This document shows, in pieces, positions 34,142 to 45,265 of a stretch of 64,000 nt of DNA. The notes under the pieces are model-generated. The model did no database searches, had not been told where the DNA came from, and saw only the letters and a program-made list of their open reading frames with translations. The first letter of the stretch is position 1; each line of letters opens with the position of its first letter. The stretch comes from Phocoena phocoena (Eukaryota; Chordata; Mammalia; Artiodactyla; Phocoenidae): positions 37,712,659 through 37,776,658 of the forward strand of contig NC_089232.1 in assembly GCF_963924675.1 (NCBI RefSeq), in the 5' to 3' direction. The translations under genes and the position numbers were made by a program.

Positions 34142-35394
34142 AATACAGGATATGCTTACAATGAGGAAAAGAAAGCTCACAATATTAACCCTGATGTTAA
34201 TGTGAATAGGTACTTCACTAAATAACAAGGTTATTCCTTTTAGGGGAAAGGGCTCTTAGCCATAACTGAACATTTCATGGTGGGATGTTGTGAATATTGA
34301 AATGAAAGGGGGAAAATTGTCTTATCACAGAAATACTCTAACTATTTCTCAAGTAATTATTTTTATCCTTCAGTAGGTACACCTGCCTCCTATTGTACTA
34401 TCACTGCTTGTAGCTCCAGTTAATTATACTCCTTTATGCTTACTTCACAAGAGTTATTTAGCAAGCTGTAATAATTAATTCAATAGGAAAAAAAATTCTA
34501 CAAGACAAAGTACACATACACAGGATATATTTCTTTTCTGTAAAAATGAAAGGACAGTTCTAATAATAAGAGATGTAAATCTTTGTCACTCAAATAAAAA
34601 TATTTTTTTAAATTATATTTTGCCTCTTCCTACCATCTTTAAAATATTTTCACGGAGTGATTGCTTTTGGTTAAAAATGTTTAACTGGTGACACATATGG
34701 ACTTTCGCTGACAGGGATTCTAATAGCTATGTATTTAGGAACAACACCATTCAAACTGAGGAAGTGCAGTTTGACAAACTTGAGCTAAGTAAACTTCCTG
34801 AGAGGCCATCAAAAAATACACACACATGTATATATAATTTTTCTGCTATACTATTAAAGAGTATAAAGGGTTTATAATTTCTAATATAAAGATATTTGAG
34901 AGAAATAGCGTTATAATCAATCACTGCTGTATCATGTGTGCAATACTGACCTTCCCAAATAATACTTCCTACTTTCTTTACTGTTTTATAAAATCACCCA
35001 TGATGCTTCCTTTAATTTAGCGTATTACTTACTACTTCTTTTTTTCTAGTCCTGTTTGAACAAGCCTCACATGTCACTCACATAAATATTAATATTTCCA
35101 AGTCATGTACCGGGCTTCCTGGAAAAGAGATTAGTAGAAAAAAAAAGGATACATCACTCAGACCATTCCCCAGCCCTCCTAAACAATCATATTCACCATT
35201 TTCTCTCAACACAATTCTGCAATTGCTGTCATTTTATGTTTGGATGATTACATTTGTCTGTCTTGCTTCTATCTGACTTTAAGGTTCTCAAGAGTTTTCC
35301 TGGTATTCATAAAGCGTTTTCCTGGTATTCACAAATCATTTACTGGGAGGGAGGCAGGGAAACAGAATATCATGGATAAAAAAATCATATGAAG

Positions 35395-35575
35395 GCAGAC
35401 AGATCTGGGTTCCCCTCCTTCGGGTTGTACCATCTAAGCCTCAAGATGTTCCTCATTTGTGAAATTAGAACCTCAAAGGACCAATGTAAAGATCTGTTAA
35501 GATAATGCAAATAAAGTACTTAGATCAGTGCCTGTCTTTCAGCAAATTTTCAGATAATGTTAGCAACCATCCCGT
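35395..35575 (+). mobile_element. MIR fragment
   Basis: 'cagacagatctgggttcccc', 'taagcctcaagatgttcctc' and 'agatcagtgcctgtctttca' match sense MIR order with high divergence. Confidence 0.5.
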
Positions 35576-35819
35576 GTCTATGCTTCCAAACAGCTTTGTA
35601 TAGTCTCCCTCTTAAATGTGAACAAACGAAGGATCATCTGAGGAAAGTTTCTAATATAAAAGGCAAGTGGCTAAAAGAGAGAAAAAATAAACTTGAAAGA
35701 AACTGAAGACATTATCACTAATAACCTTGGAAATACAGAAGATACTGTACCCATGAAAAATATAAAAGGAAAATTAAAAGAATAGTAAAGAAATCTGTAA
35801 ATTATGTTATGTCATCCTT

Positions 35820-36420
35820 TTTCATTTAGGAAAGTAAAAATTGAAGAGTCTGAAGATAAAGTTGAGGAAATCGTCCACATCTAGAATAAAGTAACAGATG
35901 TTCAATGGGAGAGAAAAGACTAGAAATTTAGATCAATCCAGAGGTTAAAAGTCTCACTAATTTCCCAAGATGACAGTGAAAAAAGGTCTCAAGATGTCAT
36001 CTATGTCACAGGCCTAGAAAGAAATCATTCCAAAGTGGAATAGGACACTGGAAGACTCCAGGAGAAAAAGGAATTGATGAGTCACCAATGTTTAACTGTT
36101 TTGAGAGGGATATTGAGAGGCTGACAGAAAAATTTGGAAATAATAATGATATATACATGAGGGGAAAGGGGAAAAAAAGTAATTTTTAACCCAAGAGAAA
36201 TCAAAAGAAAGAAAATGTAATCATAATACCATAGCGCTCGATGTAAACAATACCAAGTCATAACAATGAATTCTGACCTAGCTCTGGTAGAGCTGATTGG
36301 AGACTAGGAAGGATGGGGAAAGGGAAGGGTAAGTATGCTTCAGGGAGGAAGTGGTAGACAGCTAAACCGTCACCTACCATATCAAGAAGCTAATAAAGTC
36401 TAAAATCAAAAGGTTAAAAG
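35820..36420 (+). mobile_element. Possible ancient L1/HAL1-type fragment
   Basis: 'catttaggaaagtaaaaatt', 'tcacaggcctagaaagaaat', 'ggacactggaagactccagg' and 'tgttttgagagggatattga' recall old L1M/HAL1 sequence. No open frame; boundaries are uncertain. Confidence 0.4.
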
Positions 36421-36444
36421 AAAAAGTTGAAAGTATATTGTTGA

Positions 36445-36618
36445 ACAATGAAATACCACTTCACACACCTATCAGGAAGACTATATCAAAAAGACAGATA
36501 ATAACAACTGTTGATGAAGATATGTTAAAATTGGAACCCTTACACATGGCTGGTGGGATTGTAAATAGTATAGCTGCTGTGTATAACAGTTTGGGAGTTC
36601 TTCAAAAAGTTAAACATA
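36445..36618 (+). mobile_element. Old L1, left part (interrupted at 36618)
   Basis: ORF2 3'-region sequence ('aatgaaataccacttcacac', 'ggctggtgggattgtaaata'). It breaks off after aaaaagttaaacata and resumes at 38494 with 'gagtaccatatcattcagtg'. It is split by a younger L1. Confidence 0.85.
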
Positions 36619-37443
36619 CGGAACAGGATAGGGAGCCCAGAAATAAACCCACATGCTTACACTCAATTAATCTATGACAAAGGAGGCAAGAATATACAAT
36701 GGAGAAAAGACAGTCTCTACAGTAAGTGGTGCTGGGAAAAATGGACAGCTACATGTAAAAGAATGAAATTATCAATAGAACATTCTCTTAACACCATATA
36801 CAAAAATAAACTCAAAATGGATTAAAGACCTAAATGTAAGATTGGATACTATAAAACTCCTAGAGGAAAACATAGGCAGAACACTCTTTGACATAAATCA
36901 CAGCAATATTTTTTTGGATCCATCTCCTAAGGCAAAGAAATAAAAGCAAAAATAAATAAAGGGGACCCAATTAAACTTAGAAGCTTTTGCACAGCAAAGG
37001 AAACCATGGACAAACTGAAAAGACAACTTACTGAATGGGACAAGATATTTGCAAATGATAAGACGGATAAGGGATTAATATCCAACATATATGAACAGCT
37101 AATACAACTCAAAATTAAAAACAAACAAACAACTGAATTAAAGAACAGGCAGAAGAAGTGAATAGACATTTTTCTAAAGAGGAAATGAAGGTGGCCAAAC
37201 AGGCACTTGAGAAGATGTTCAACGTTGCTTACTAATCATCAGGGAACTGCAAATCAAAACCACAATGAGATATCACCTCACACCTGTCAGAATGGCTATC
37301 ATCAAAAAGAACACAAATAACAAATGTTAGCAAGGATGTGGAGAAAAGGGAACCCTCCTACATTGCTGGTGAGGATACAAATTGGTTCGGCCTATGGGAA
37401 ACAGTACGGAAATTCCTCAAAAAAAATAAAAACAGAATTACCA

Positions 37444-37575
37444 GGGCTTCCCTGGTGGCGCAGTGATTGGGAGTCCACCTGCCGATGCAGGGGACACGGG
37501 TTCGTGCCCCGGTCCAAGAAGATCCCACATGCTTGCCTACCGCAAAAAAAACAAACAAACAAAAAAAAACAAAAC
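37444..37575 (+). mobile_element. CHR-type SINE with internal deletion
   Basis: Has a normal head and first half, then jumps from 'gatcccacatgc' nearly to the terminal 'taccgc' and an A/C-rich tail. It is therefore about 80 bp shorter than the 205-bp class. The 11-bp TSD cagaattacca/cagaactacca (37433-37443 and 37576-37586, one mismatch) shows that it inserted as a unit inside the L1. Confidence 0.9.
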
Positions 37576-37648
37576 CAGAACTACCATATGACCGAGCAAT
37601 TCCACTCCTGCCTATATGTAAAAAACAAAAACAAAAACACTAATTCTA

Positions 37649-37861
37649 GGGCTTCCCTGGTGGCGCAGTGGTTGAGAGTCCACCTGCCGATGCAGGGGAC
37701 GCAGGTTTGTGCCCCAGTCCGGGAGGATCCCACATGCTGTGGAGCGGCTGGGCCCGTGAGCCATGGCCGCTGAGCCTGTGCGTCCAGAGCCTGTGCTCCG
37801 CATCGGAAGAGGCTGCAACAGTCAGAGGCCCGTGTACCGCAAAAAAAAAAAAAATAATAAC
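37649..37861 (+). mobile_element. CHR-type SINE (about 205-bp class) inside L1
   Basis: Complete copy with a perfect 13-bp TSD AACACTAATTCTA at 37636-37648 and 37862-37874. It lies only 73 bp from the deleted copy, in the same orientation. Confidence 0.95.
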
Positions 37862-37979
37862 AACACTAATTCTAAAAGGTATGCGCACTACAATGTTCAT
37901 AGCAGCATTATTTACAATTGTCAAGATATGGAAGCAACCTAAGTGCCCATCAACAGAGGAATGGATAAAGAAAATGTGG

Positions 37980-38034
<55 letters not shown>
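37980..38034. repeat. (TA)n microsatellite inside L1
   Basis: A pure TA run of about 55 bp between 'aagaaaatgtggt' and 'cacaatggaatagtactcag'. It occupies the L1 position that normally reads a short 'acatatatacaatgg'. Confidence 0.96.
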
Positions 38035-38038
<4 letters not shown>

Positions 38039-38493
38039 ATGGAATAGTACTCAGCCTTAAAAAAAAGAAAGAAATTTTGCCATTTGCAGCAACATGGATG
38101 GACTTGGAGAGCATTATGTTAAGTGAAATAAGTCAGAGAAAGACAAATGATATCACCTATATGTGGAACCTAAAAAAATATAACAAACTAGTGAATATAA
38201 CAAAAAAGAAGCAGACTCACAGAGAACAAACTAGTGGGGAGAGGGAAGAGGGGAGGGGCAATATAGTGGTAGGTGACAAGAGGTACAAAATATTAGATAT
38301 AAAATAAACTACAAAGATATATTGTACAACACAGAGAATATAGCCAATAATTTATAATGACTATAAATGGAGTATAACGTTTAAATATTATGAATCACTA
38401 TACTGTACACATGTAACATATAATATTGTACAGCAACTATACTTCAATTAAAAGAGACAGAAAAAAATAAAATTTTTTAAAAAGTTAAACATA

Positions 38494-39035
38494 GAGTACC
38501 ATATCATTCAGTGATTTCAATTCTAGGTATATACCCAAAAACTTGTACATGAATGTTCATAGCAGCATTATCCATAATAGTCTAAAAATGGAAACAACTT
38601 AAATGTCCATTGACTGATGTACAGGTAAACAAAATGTGGTATATCCATGCAATGAACTATTATTTGGCCATAAAAATGAGTAACATACTGACACCTGTTA
38701 CAACATGGACGAGCCTCAAAAACATGCTAAGTGAGAGAAGCCAGACACAAAAGGCCACTTATTGCATGACTTCATTTATAGGAAATGTCCACAACAGGCA
38801 AATCCATGGAGACAAAAGTAGATTATGTTTGCCAGAGGCTTGAAGGGGGAAACAAAGATGGGGAATGACTACTAATAGGAACAGGATTTCTTTTTTTGGC
38901 GATGAAAATATTCTGAATTAAATAGTGATGATAGTTACACAATGTTGTGAGTACACTAAAAGTCACTGAATCGTACATTTTTAAAAGGTAAATTTTATGG
39001 TATATTAATTGTAACTCAATAAAAAATAAAGAAAA
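38494..39035 (+). mobile_element. Old L1, right part with 3' end
   Basis: Continues the copy broken at 36618: 'tctaggtatatacccaaaaa', 'ggcaaatccatggagacaaa', 'cactgaatcgtacatttt' and 'attgtaactcaataaaaaat'. It ends in an A-rich tail near 39030. Confidence 0.85.
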
Positions 39036-39079
39036 CAAAAATATGTTACTGAAGAATACAGAGTACAGCACCAGAAGAA

Positions 39080-39245
39080 CTAACGGGGTTGAAAGTGGTT
39101 TTCTGTAGGGAAGGAGAGTCAAGTGGGGCAGGGCGGGGCAAGGAACCGTTGCTTTCTCTGTTATGAGCTTTGCGGTACTCTTTGAATTTGTAAACCATTT
39201 AAATATATCATTTTGTAAAGTTTAACCTTAAATTTTTAAATGATG
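39080..39245 (+). mobile_element. Possible L1M-type 3' tail
   Basis: 'ggaaccgttgctttctctgt' and 'cggtactctttgaatttgta' recall an old L1 3' end. Low confidence. Confidence 0.35.
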
Positions 39246-39254
39246 AATCTTAAT

Positions 39255-40581
39255 TACAAAGAAGAAATTTGGGCCCAGAAATAAAACCATGAATATATGG
39301 TCAATTAATTTATGACAAAGGAGCTAAAGAATATATACTGGGGAAAGGGTAGTCCCTTCAATAAATGGTTTTGGGAAAACTGGACAGCCACAATCAAAAG
39401 AATGAAATTGAACCTCTATCTTACACCATACACAAAAAACAACTCAAATGGACTAAAGAATTGGACATAAGACCTGAAACCATAAAACTTTTAGAATAAA
39501 ACATACAGGGTAAGCTCTTTGACATCAATCTTGGCAATGATTTTTTAGATATGACACCAAAAGATCAAGGAACAAAAGGAAAAAACAAATGGAACTACAT
39601 CAACCTAAAAAGCTTCTGCACAGCAAAGGAAACTATCAAGAAAATAAAAAGGCAACCTATGAAGTAGAAGAAAATATTTGCAAATCATATATCAGACAAG
39701 GGGTTAATATCTAATATATACAAAGAACTTATATAACTCATTAGCAAAAAAAAAAAATCCAGTTAAAAAATGAGCAGAAGAACTGAACATTTTTTCAAAC
39801 AAGACATACAAATGCCCAACAGGTACATGAAAAGGTACCCAACAACACTAATCATCAGGGAAATGCAAATCAAAACCAAAATGAGATTATCATCTCTTAC
39901 CTGTTAAAATGGGTATTATCAGAAAGACAAGAGATAACAAGTGTTGGCGAGGACGTGGGAAAAGTCAACTCTTATATACTGTTGGTGGGAATGTAAATTG
40001 GTTCAGCCACTATGCAAAACAGTATGGGGATTCCTCAAAAAATTTAAAATGGAACTACCACATGATCTAGCAATTCTACTTCTGGGTACTTATCTGAAGA
40101 ATACAAAACACTAACTTGAAAAGATATATGCACCCCAATGTTTACTGCAGCATTATTTACAATAGTCAAGATATGGAAATAACCTAAGTGTTTGTCAACA
40201 GGTGAATGGATAAAGACGATGTGGGGTGTGTGTGTGTATCTTCTTTATATTATATACACACACAATAGAACACTATTCAGCCATAAAAAAGAAGGAAATC
40301 CTGACATTGGCGACAACATGAATGGACCTTGAGGGCATTATACTAAGTGAAATAAGCCAGAGACAGAAAGATAAATACTGCATGATCTCCTTTACATGTG
40401 GAATATAAAAGCAGTGGACTACTCACAGATACAGATAACAGATTGGTGGTTGTCAGAGGTCAGTGTTGGGGGTGAGGGAAATGGGTGAAGGTGGTCAAAA
40501 GTTACAAACTTCCACTTATAGGATAAATAAGTTCTGGGGATTTAATGTACAGCACAGTGACTATGGTTAACAATATTGTAT
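39255..40581 (+). mobile_element. L1, 5'-truncated, sense, interrupted at its 3' UTR
   Basis: ORF2 3' part and 3' UTR from 'ggcccagaaataaaaccatg' to 'gactatggttaacaatattg'. It breaks at taacaatattgtat (40568-40581), and the same motif with one mismatch reopens the element at 41821. ORF2 is heavily interrupted. It includes a GT/TA-type microsatellite with a small inversion (40210-40266). Confidence 0.85.
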
Positions 40582-40586
40582 ATATA

Positions 40587-40924
40587 TTTTTTTTGTATTT
40601 TCATGATCAGCTCTATTCATGTTCTGTGCCAAAGCATTTAAATATCCTGTGCTACTCATCACATAATGTGGGTGGTAAAAGAAGCCATCCTTAATTCAAC
40701 GTGTTATTCCTAAAGCGTCTATTCCTGTCAGTGCTGCAAAGATACAATTAATTTGTATAACCCAATATCCTGAGGTTGAAACACAAAGCACACAGAGCAA
40801 AACATTCTCTTATGGAAAGAGAAAAATATAAACTCTCCTTTATGCAATTGCCCAAAGCTATTTTAAGTAAACAAAATAATTTTAATTAACAAATTATTCT
40901 AGTAAATCATTTTTATGAGCTATA
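40587..40924 (-). mobile_element. Non-L1 segment with terminal T tract, possible L1 3' transduction
   Basis: An eight-T tract at 40587-40594 follows the left TSD. Then come about 330 bp that I do not recognise, before the reversed L1 3' end begins near 40925. Read on the minus strand, this is L1, extra flank, polyA. That is the order expected of a 3'-transducing L1, with a weak AATAGA-like signal rather than AATAAA before the tail. It could instead be a separate retrocopy. Confidence 0.5.
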
Positions 40925-41820
40925 ACTTTTTAAATGAAATATAACATTATATTAGTTTCATATATGTAACATGATTCAATATTTATACATATTGTGAAAT
41001 GATCTCCACAATAAATCTAGTTAACATCCATCACCATACATAGTTACAAAAATTTTTTTCTTATAATGAGATTTACTCTTAGCAACTTTCAAATATGCCA
41101 TATAGTATTATTAACTACAGTCACCATGCTGTACATTATATCCCAATGACTTATTTTATAGCTGGAAGTTTGTACCTTTTGACCACCTTCACCCATTTCA
41201 CCCACCTCCGCCTCTAGCAAACCTATCTGTTCTCTATGTCTATGAGTTCAGTTTTGTTTTGTTTTTTAAAGATTCCACATAAAAGTGAGATCATCTGTAT
41301 GTCTTTCTCTCACTTATTTCACTTAGCATAATGCCCTCAAGGACTATCCATGTTGTCACAAATAGCAGGATTTCCTTCTTTTTATGGCTGAGTAACATTC
41401 CTCTGTGTGTATGTATGTGTCTGTGTGTTTTCTTTAACCATTCATCCATCGATGGACACTTAGGTTGTTTCCTTATCTTGGCTATTGTGAGCAATGCTGC
41501 AATGAACATGGGGTACATATATCTTTTAAAGTTAGTGTTTGGTTTCTTCTGATAAATACCCAAAAGTGGAACTGCTGGATTATACAATAGTTGTTACTTT
41601 TAATTTTTTGAGGAACTTCCATACTAGTGGCTGAACCAATTTACATTCCCACTAACAGGGTACAATAGTTCCCTTTTCTCCACATCTTCACCAACACTTG
41701 TTATTTCTTATTTTTGATAACAGTCATTCTAACAGGTGTGAGTTGATATCTCACTGTGGTTTTGATTTGCATTTCCCTAATGATTAGTAACGTTGAGCAC
41801 CTTTTCAAGTATGAGTAGGC
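40925..41820 (-). mobile_element. 5'-truncated L1, antisense, inserted in the sense L1
   Basis: Reversed 3' UTR ('catccatcaccatacatagt', 'accttcacccatttcaccca') followed by reversed ORF2 ('gaacatggggtacatatatc', 'acatcttcaccaacacttgt'), ending near 'tatgagtagg'. It splits the sense L1; the 14-bp repeat taacaatattgtat / taacaatactgtat (40568-40581, 41821-41834) looks like its TSD. Confidence 0.82.
41398..41436. repeat. Degenerate (TG)n-type microsatellite inside antisense L1
   Basis: 'ctctgtgtgtatgtatgtgt' and 'ctgtgtgttt' occupy the reverse of the same L1 ORF2 position as the TA run at 37980. Confidence 0.85.
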
Positions 41821-41876
41821 TAACAATACTGTATTGTATTTGAAAGTTGCTAAGACATTAGATCTTAAAAGTTCCC
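41821..41876 (+). mobile_element. Sense L1 3' UTR remnant after the interruption
   Basis: 'aatactgtattgtatttgaa' then 'agttgctaagacattagatc' continue the sense 3' UTR left at 40581. The copy ends near 41876, where an antisense L1 begins. Confidence 0.75.
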
Positions 41877-43932
41877 CTCACCAACATCTGTTATTTGTTG
41901 ACTTTTGATCATAGCCATTCTGACAGTAGTGAGGTGATATCTCACTGTGGTTTTGATTTGCATTTTTGTAATGATTACTAATGTTGAGTATCTTTTCATG
42001 TGTCTGTTGACCACCTGTATATTTTTCATAGAAAATGTCTATTCAAGTCCTCTGCCCATTTTTAAATCAGATTGTTTTTTTGATATTGACTCATGTGAGT
42101 TCTTTACATTTTTTGGATATTAACTCCTTATCAGATATATCATTGGCAAATATCTTTTCACATTCAGTACGTTGCCTTTTCATTTTATTGATAGTTTCCT
42201 TCACTATGCAAAAGCTTTTTAGTTGATATGGTCCCATTTGTTTATTTTTGCTTTTGTTGCCTTGGCTTGAGGCGATTTACCCAAAATTATACTGCTAAGA
42301 CCAACACCAAAGAGCATACTGCCTGTGTTTTCTCCTAGGAGTTTTATGGTTTCAGGCCTTACATTTAAGTCTTTAATCCATTTTGAGTTTATTTTTGTAA
42401 CTTGTATAAGAAAATGGTTCAATTTCATTCTCTTGCATGTAGCCGTCTAGTTTTCCCAACACCACTGATTGAAGAGACTCTCTTTTCCACTGTAAATTAT
42501 TGTCTTCTTTGTCAAAAATTAACTAACCATATAAGCATGGGTTTACTTCTGGGCTCTCCACTACATTCCATTGGTTTATGTGTCTGATTTTGTGCCAGTA
42601 CCATATAGTTTTGATTACTATAACTCTGTAGTTTAGTATGAAATCAGGACATGTGCTGCCTCCAGCTTTGTTCTTTCTCAAGGTTGTTTTGGCTACTTGG
42701 GGTCTTTTGTAGTTCCATACATATTTTAGGACTATTTGTTCCAGTTCTGTGAAAAATGCTATTTGTATTTTGATAGGAATTGCACTGAATCTGTAGATTT
42801 CTTTGTGTAGTATGGATATTTTAGCAATATTAATTCTTCCAATCCATGAGCACAGTATTCGATCTGTGTTTGTATTCAATTTTGTTCATCAATGTCTTAT
42901 AGCTTTCAGAGTATAATTCTTTCACCTCCTTGATTAAATTTATTCCTAGGTATTTTATTCTTTTTTGATGCGACTGTTTTCTTTATTTCTCTTTCTGATA
43001 GTTCATTAGTAATGTATATACAGAAAGGCAACATGTTTCTGTATACTGATTTTTCAGTAAAGTTGCAGGATACAATTCATTTATTAGTTCCAATAGTTTT
43101 TTAGTGGAGTCTTTTAGGGTTTTCTATATAGTATCATGTCAGCTACAAATAGTGATAGTTTTACTTCTTCCTTTCCCATCTGAATTCCTTTTATTTCTTT
43201 TTCTTAACTGTTTGCTGTGGCTAGGACTACCAATACTATGTTGAATAAAAATGGTGAGAGTGGGCATCCTTGTCTTTTCCTGATCTTAAAGGAAAAGCTG
43301 TCAGCTTTTCATCACTGAGCATGATGTTAGCTGTGGGTCTGTCATATATGGCCTTTATATTATGTTGAGGTATGTTCTTTCTATACGTATTTTATTGAGA
43401 GTTTTTATCATAAATGAATGTTGAATTGTGTCAAATGCTTTTTCTGCATCTATTGAGACGATCATTTGATTTTTATCCTTCGTTTTGTTAATGTAGTGCA
43501 TCATGTTGATTGATTTGTGGATATTGAATCCTTGCAGCCCTGGAACAAATCCCACTTGATCATGGTGTATGATCCTTTTAATGCACTGTTAAATTAAGTT
43601 TGCTAATAATTTTGTTGAGGATTTTTGCATCTATGTTCATCAGAGATACTGGCTTGTAATTTTCTTTCTTTTTGTAGTGTCTTCATCTGATTTTGGTCTC
43701 AGGAAAATTCTGGCCTCATAGAGTGAGTTTGGAAGCATTCCTTCCTCTTCAATATTCTGGATTATTTTGAGAAGGATAGGTATGAACCTTTCTTTAAATG
43801 TTTGGTAGAGTTCGCCTGTGAAGCTGTCTGGTCCTAGACTTCTGTTTGTTGGAAGTTTTTTGATTACTGATTCAGTTTCATTACTAGTGATTGGTCTGTT
43901 CAGATTTTCTATTTCTTCCTAGTTAAAAAAAA
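41877..43932 (-). mobile_element. L1 ORF2 fragment, antisense (2.05 kb)
   Basis: Reversed ORF2 from the C-terminal region ('tatctcactgtggttttgat', also present in the preceding antisense copy) back through the reverse transcriptase ('tccttgcagccctggaacaa'; the minus frame 43355-43555 retains the stretch [13 protein letters not shown]). The 3' UTR is missing. Because it repeats the region already present at 41690-41815, it is a separate copy. Frames are interrupted. Confidence 0.85.
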
Positions 43933-44489
43933 ATTTTTTTAAAGATACTTTCTAATTGGAAAAATGCTGGTGATGGAGAACAGGGACTTGGCAGAGAATA
44001 ACTGTATCTTCAGGATCACCTTATAATGGGGCATACAGAGTAGCTAGCTTCCAGAAAAAAAGCCCCATGGCTGAAGAAAATGCCCAGAAGTATTTGCTGC
44101 ACAGTAAAACAGAAAATAATAGCACTTCTTGATGACTTTCAGGCACATAAATAACATCTACCAATCAGCAGTCTGGTCCACAGCTTAAAATAACCCAGTT
44201 CAATACAGTCTAGTTATGGCCAAAGAGAAACAGAGCTGTGCTATTTTCAGCTGTAACCCCACCAAGAAGTTGAGTATGTTACATATATCCAATAGTCCAG
44301 AGATGTGTATCCATTTCTAGGGCCAAAGATTAGCAACAACCAGGAGGAACTAGTTCCCCTGGTACTAATGACCTACCTTATAGGCACCTCACTTAGCTGG
44401 AAGGGAATTCAATTTTTCAAATACAAAGGAGATACCAGCTCTCTACCCCATAGAATTATTATTTCATTATCCTTTTTATGCCTTACTGC

Positions 44490-44645
44490 TGTCTAGAGAA
44501 TAAAATTCAAACTCACTTAAAGCCTTCCCCCATTTGACCTCTGCCAATCTTCTGTCTAGTTTCCTACATTTTATGCTGCAAACAAATGACACCAGTCATT
44601 GTTCCAAAACATGACCTGTATTTTTCCTCCTGTGTCCTCCATGTT
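44490..44645 (+). mobile_element. Possible L2 fragment
   Basis: 'aattcaaactcacttaaagc' then 'cttcccccatttgacctctg' recalls the L2 3' region. Diverged. Confidence 0.42.
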
Positions 44646-44799
44646 TCTAAATGTAATAAATATTTGGGCTGCGGGGGGGAGCGGTCCTCATCTTATCTGA
44701 TCTCTTAGCAACACTGACATTTGTCCATTTTTCCCTCTTTGTGGGGATTAGCCTCCTCTACCTGGCAAGGCAATATTGGGAAGTTTCCAAAATTGGCCA

Positions 44800-45265
44800 T
44801 ACTCTTACCTTACACCATAATCAAAAGTTAAAACAGATAAAAAATCTAAACATAAGAGCTAAAACTATAAAATTCTTAGAGGAAAACAGAGATCAAAAGT
44901 TTCATGATGTTAGATTTGGCAGTGATTTCTTGGATATGACAAAAGCACAGGCAACAAAAGTAGATAAAGTGGACTTCATTAAAATTAAAAACTTTTGTAT
45001 ATCAAAGGACACTGTAAGTAATGAAAAAGCAACCCACAGAATGAGAGAAAATATTTGCAAATCATATATCTCTTAAGGGATTAATAGCCAGACTATATAA
45101 CGAACTCCTCCTATAACTCAACAACTACAATATACACACTATAAAAACCCCAAATGAGAAATGGGCAAAGAACTTGAATAGACATTTCTCCAAAGAAGAT
45201 ATGCAGATGGCCAATGAGCACTAGAAAAGAGGCTCAATATCGTTAATCACTAGGGAAATAAAAAT
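44800..45265 (+). mobile_element. L1 ORF2 C-terminal fragment, sense
   Basis: Runs from 'actcttaccttacaccataa' to 'atcactagggaaataaaaat'. The frame at 44741-45076 keeps L1 ORF2-like residues (IKNFCISKDTVSNEK). At 45266 the sequence jumps back to an earlier part of ORF2, so this and the next feature are separate or rearranged pieces. Confidence 0.78.

Larger units (their letters stand above)
36619..38478 (+). mobile_element. Younger L1, 5'-truncated, inserted in an old L1
   Basis: Starts inside ORF2 (cggaacaggatagggagccc) and runs to the 3' end with an A-rich tail near 38460. It is bounded by a perfect 15-bp TSD AAAAAGTTAAACATA at 36604-36618 and 38479-38493. The copy itself contains two CHR SINEs (37444-37575, 37649-37861) and a TA microsatellite (37980-38034). 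ORF2 fragments remain but are interrupted. Confidence 0.93.

Noticed and set aside
35185..35225. Possible upstream EHBP1 exon end (a TG|gt-like join beside 'ctcaaca' on the minus strand)
   Set aside because: The translated frame does not resemble the expected N-terminal residues; only the donor dinucleotides fit. The same holds for a site near 63130.
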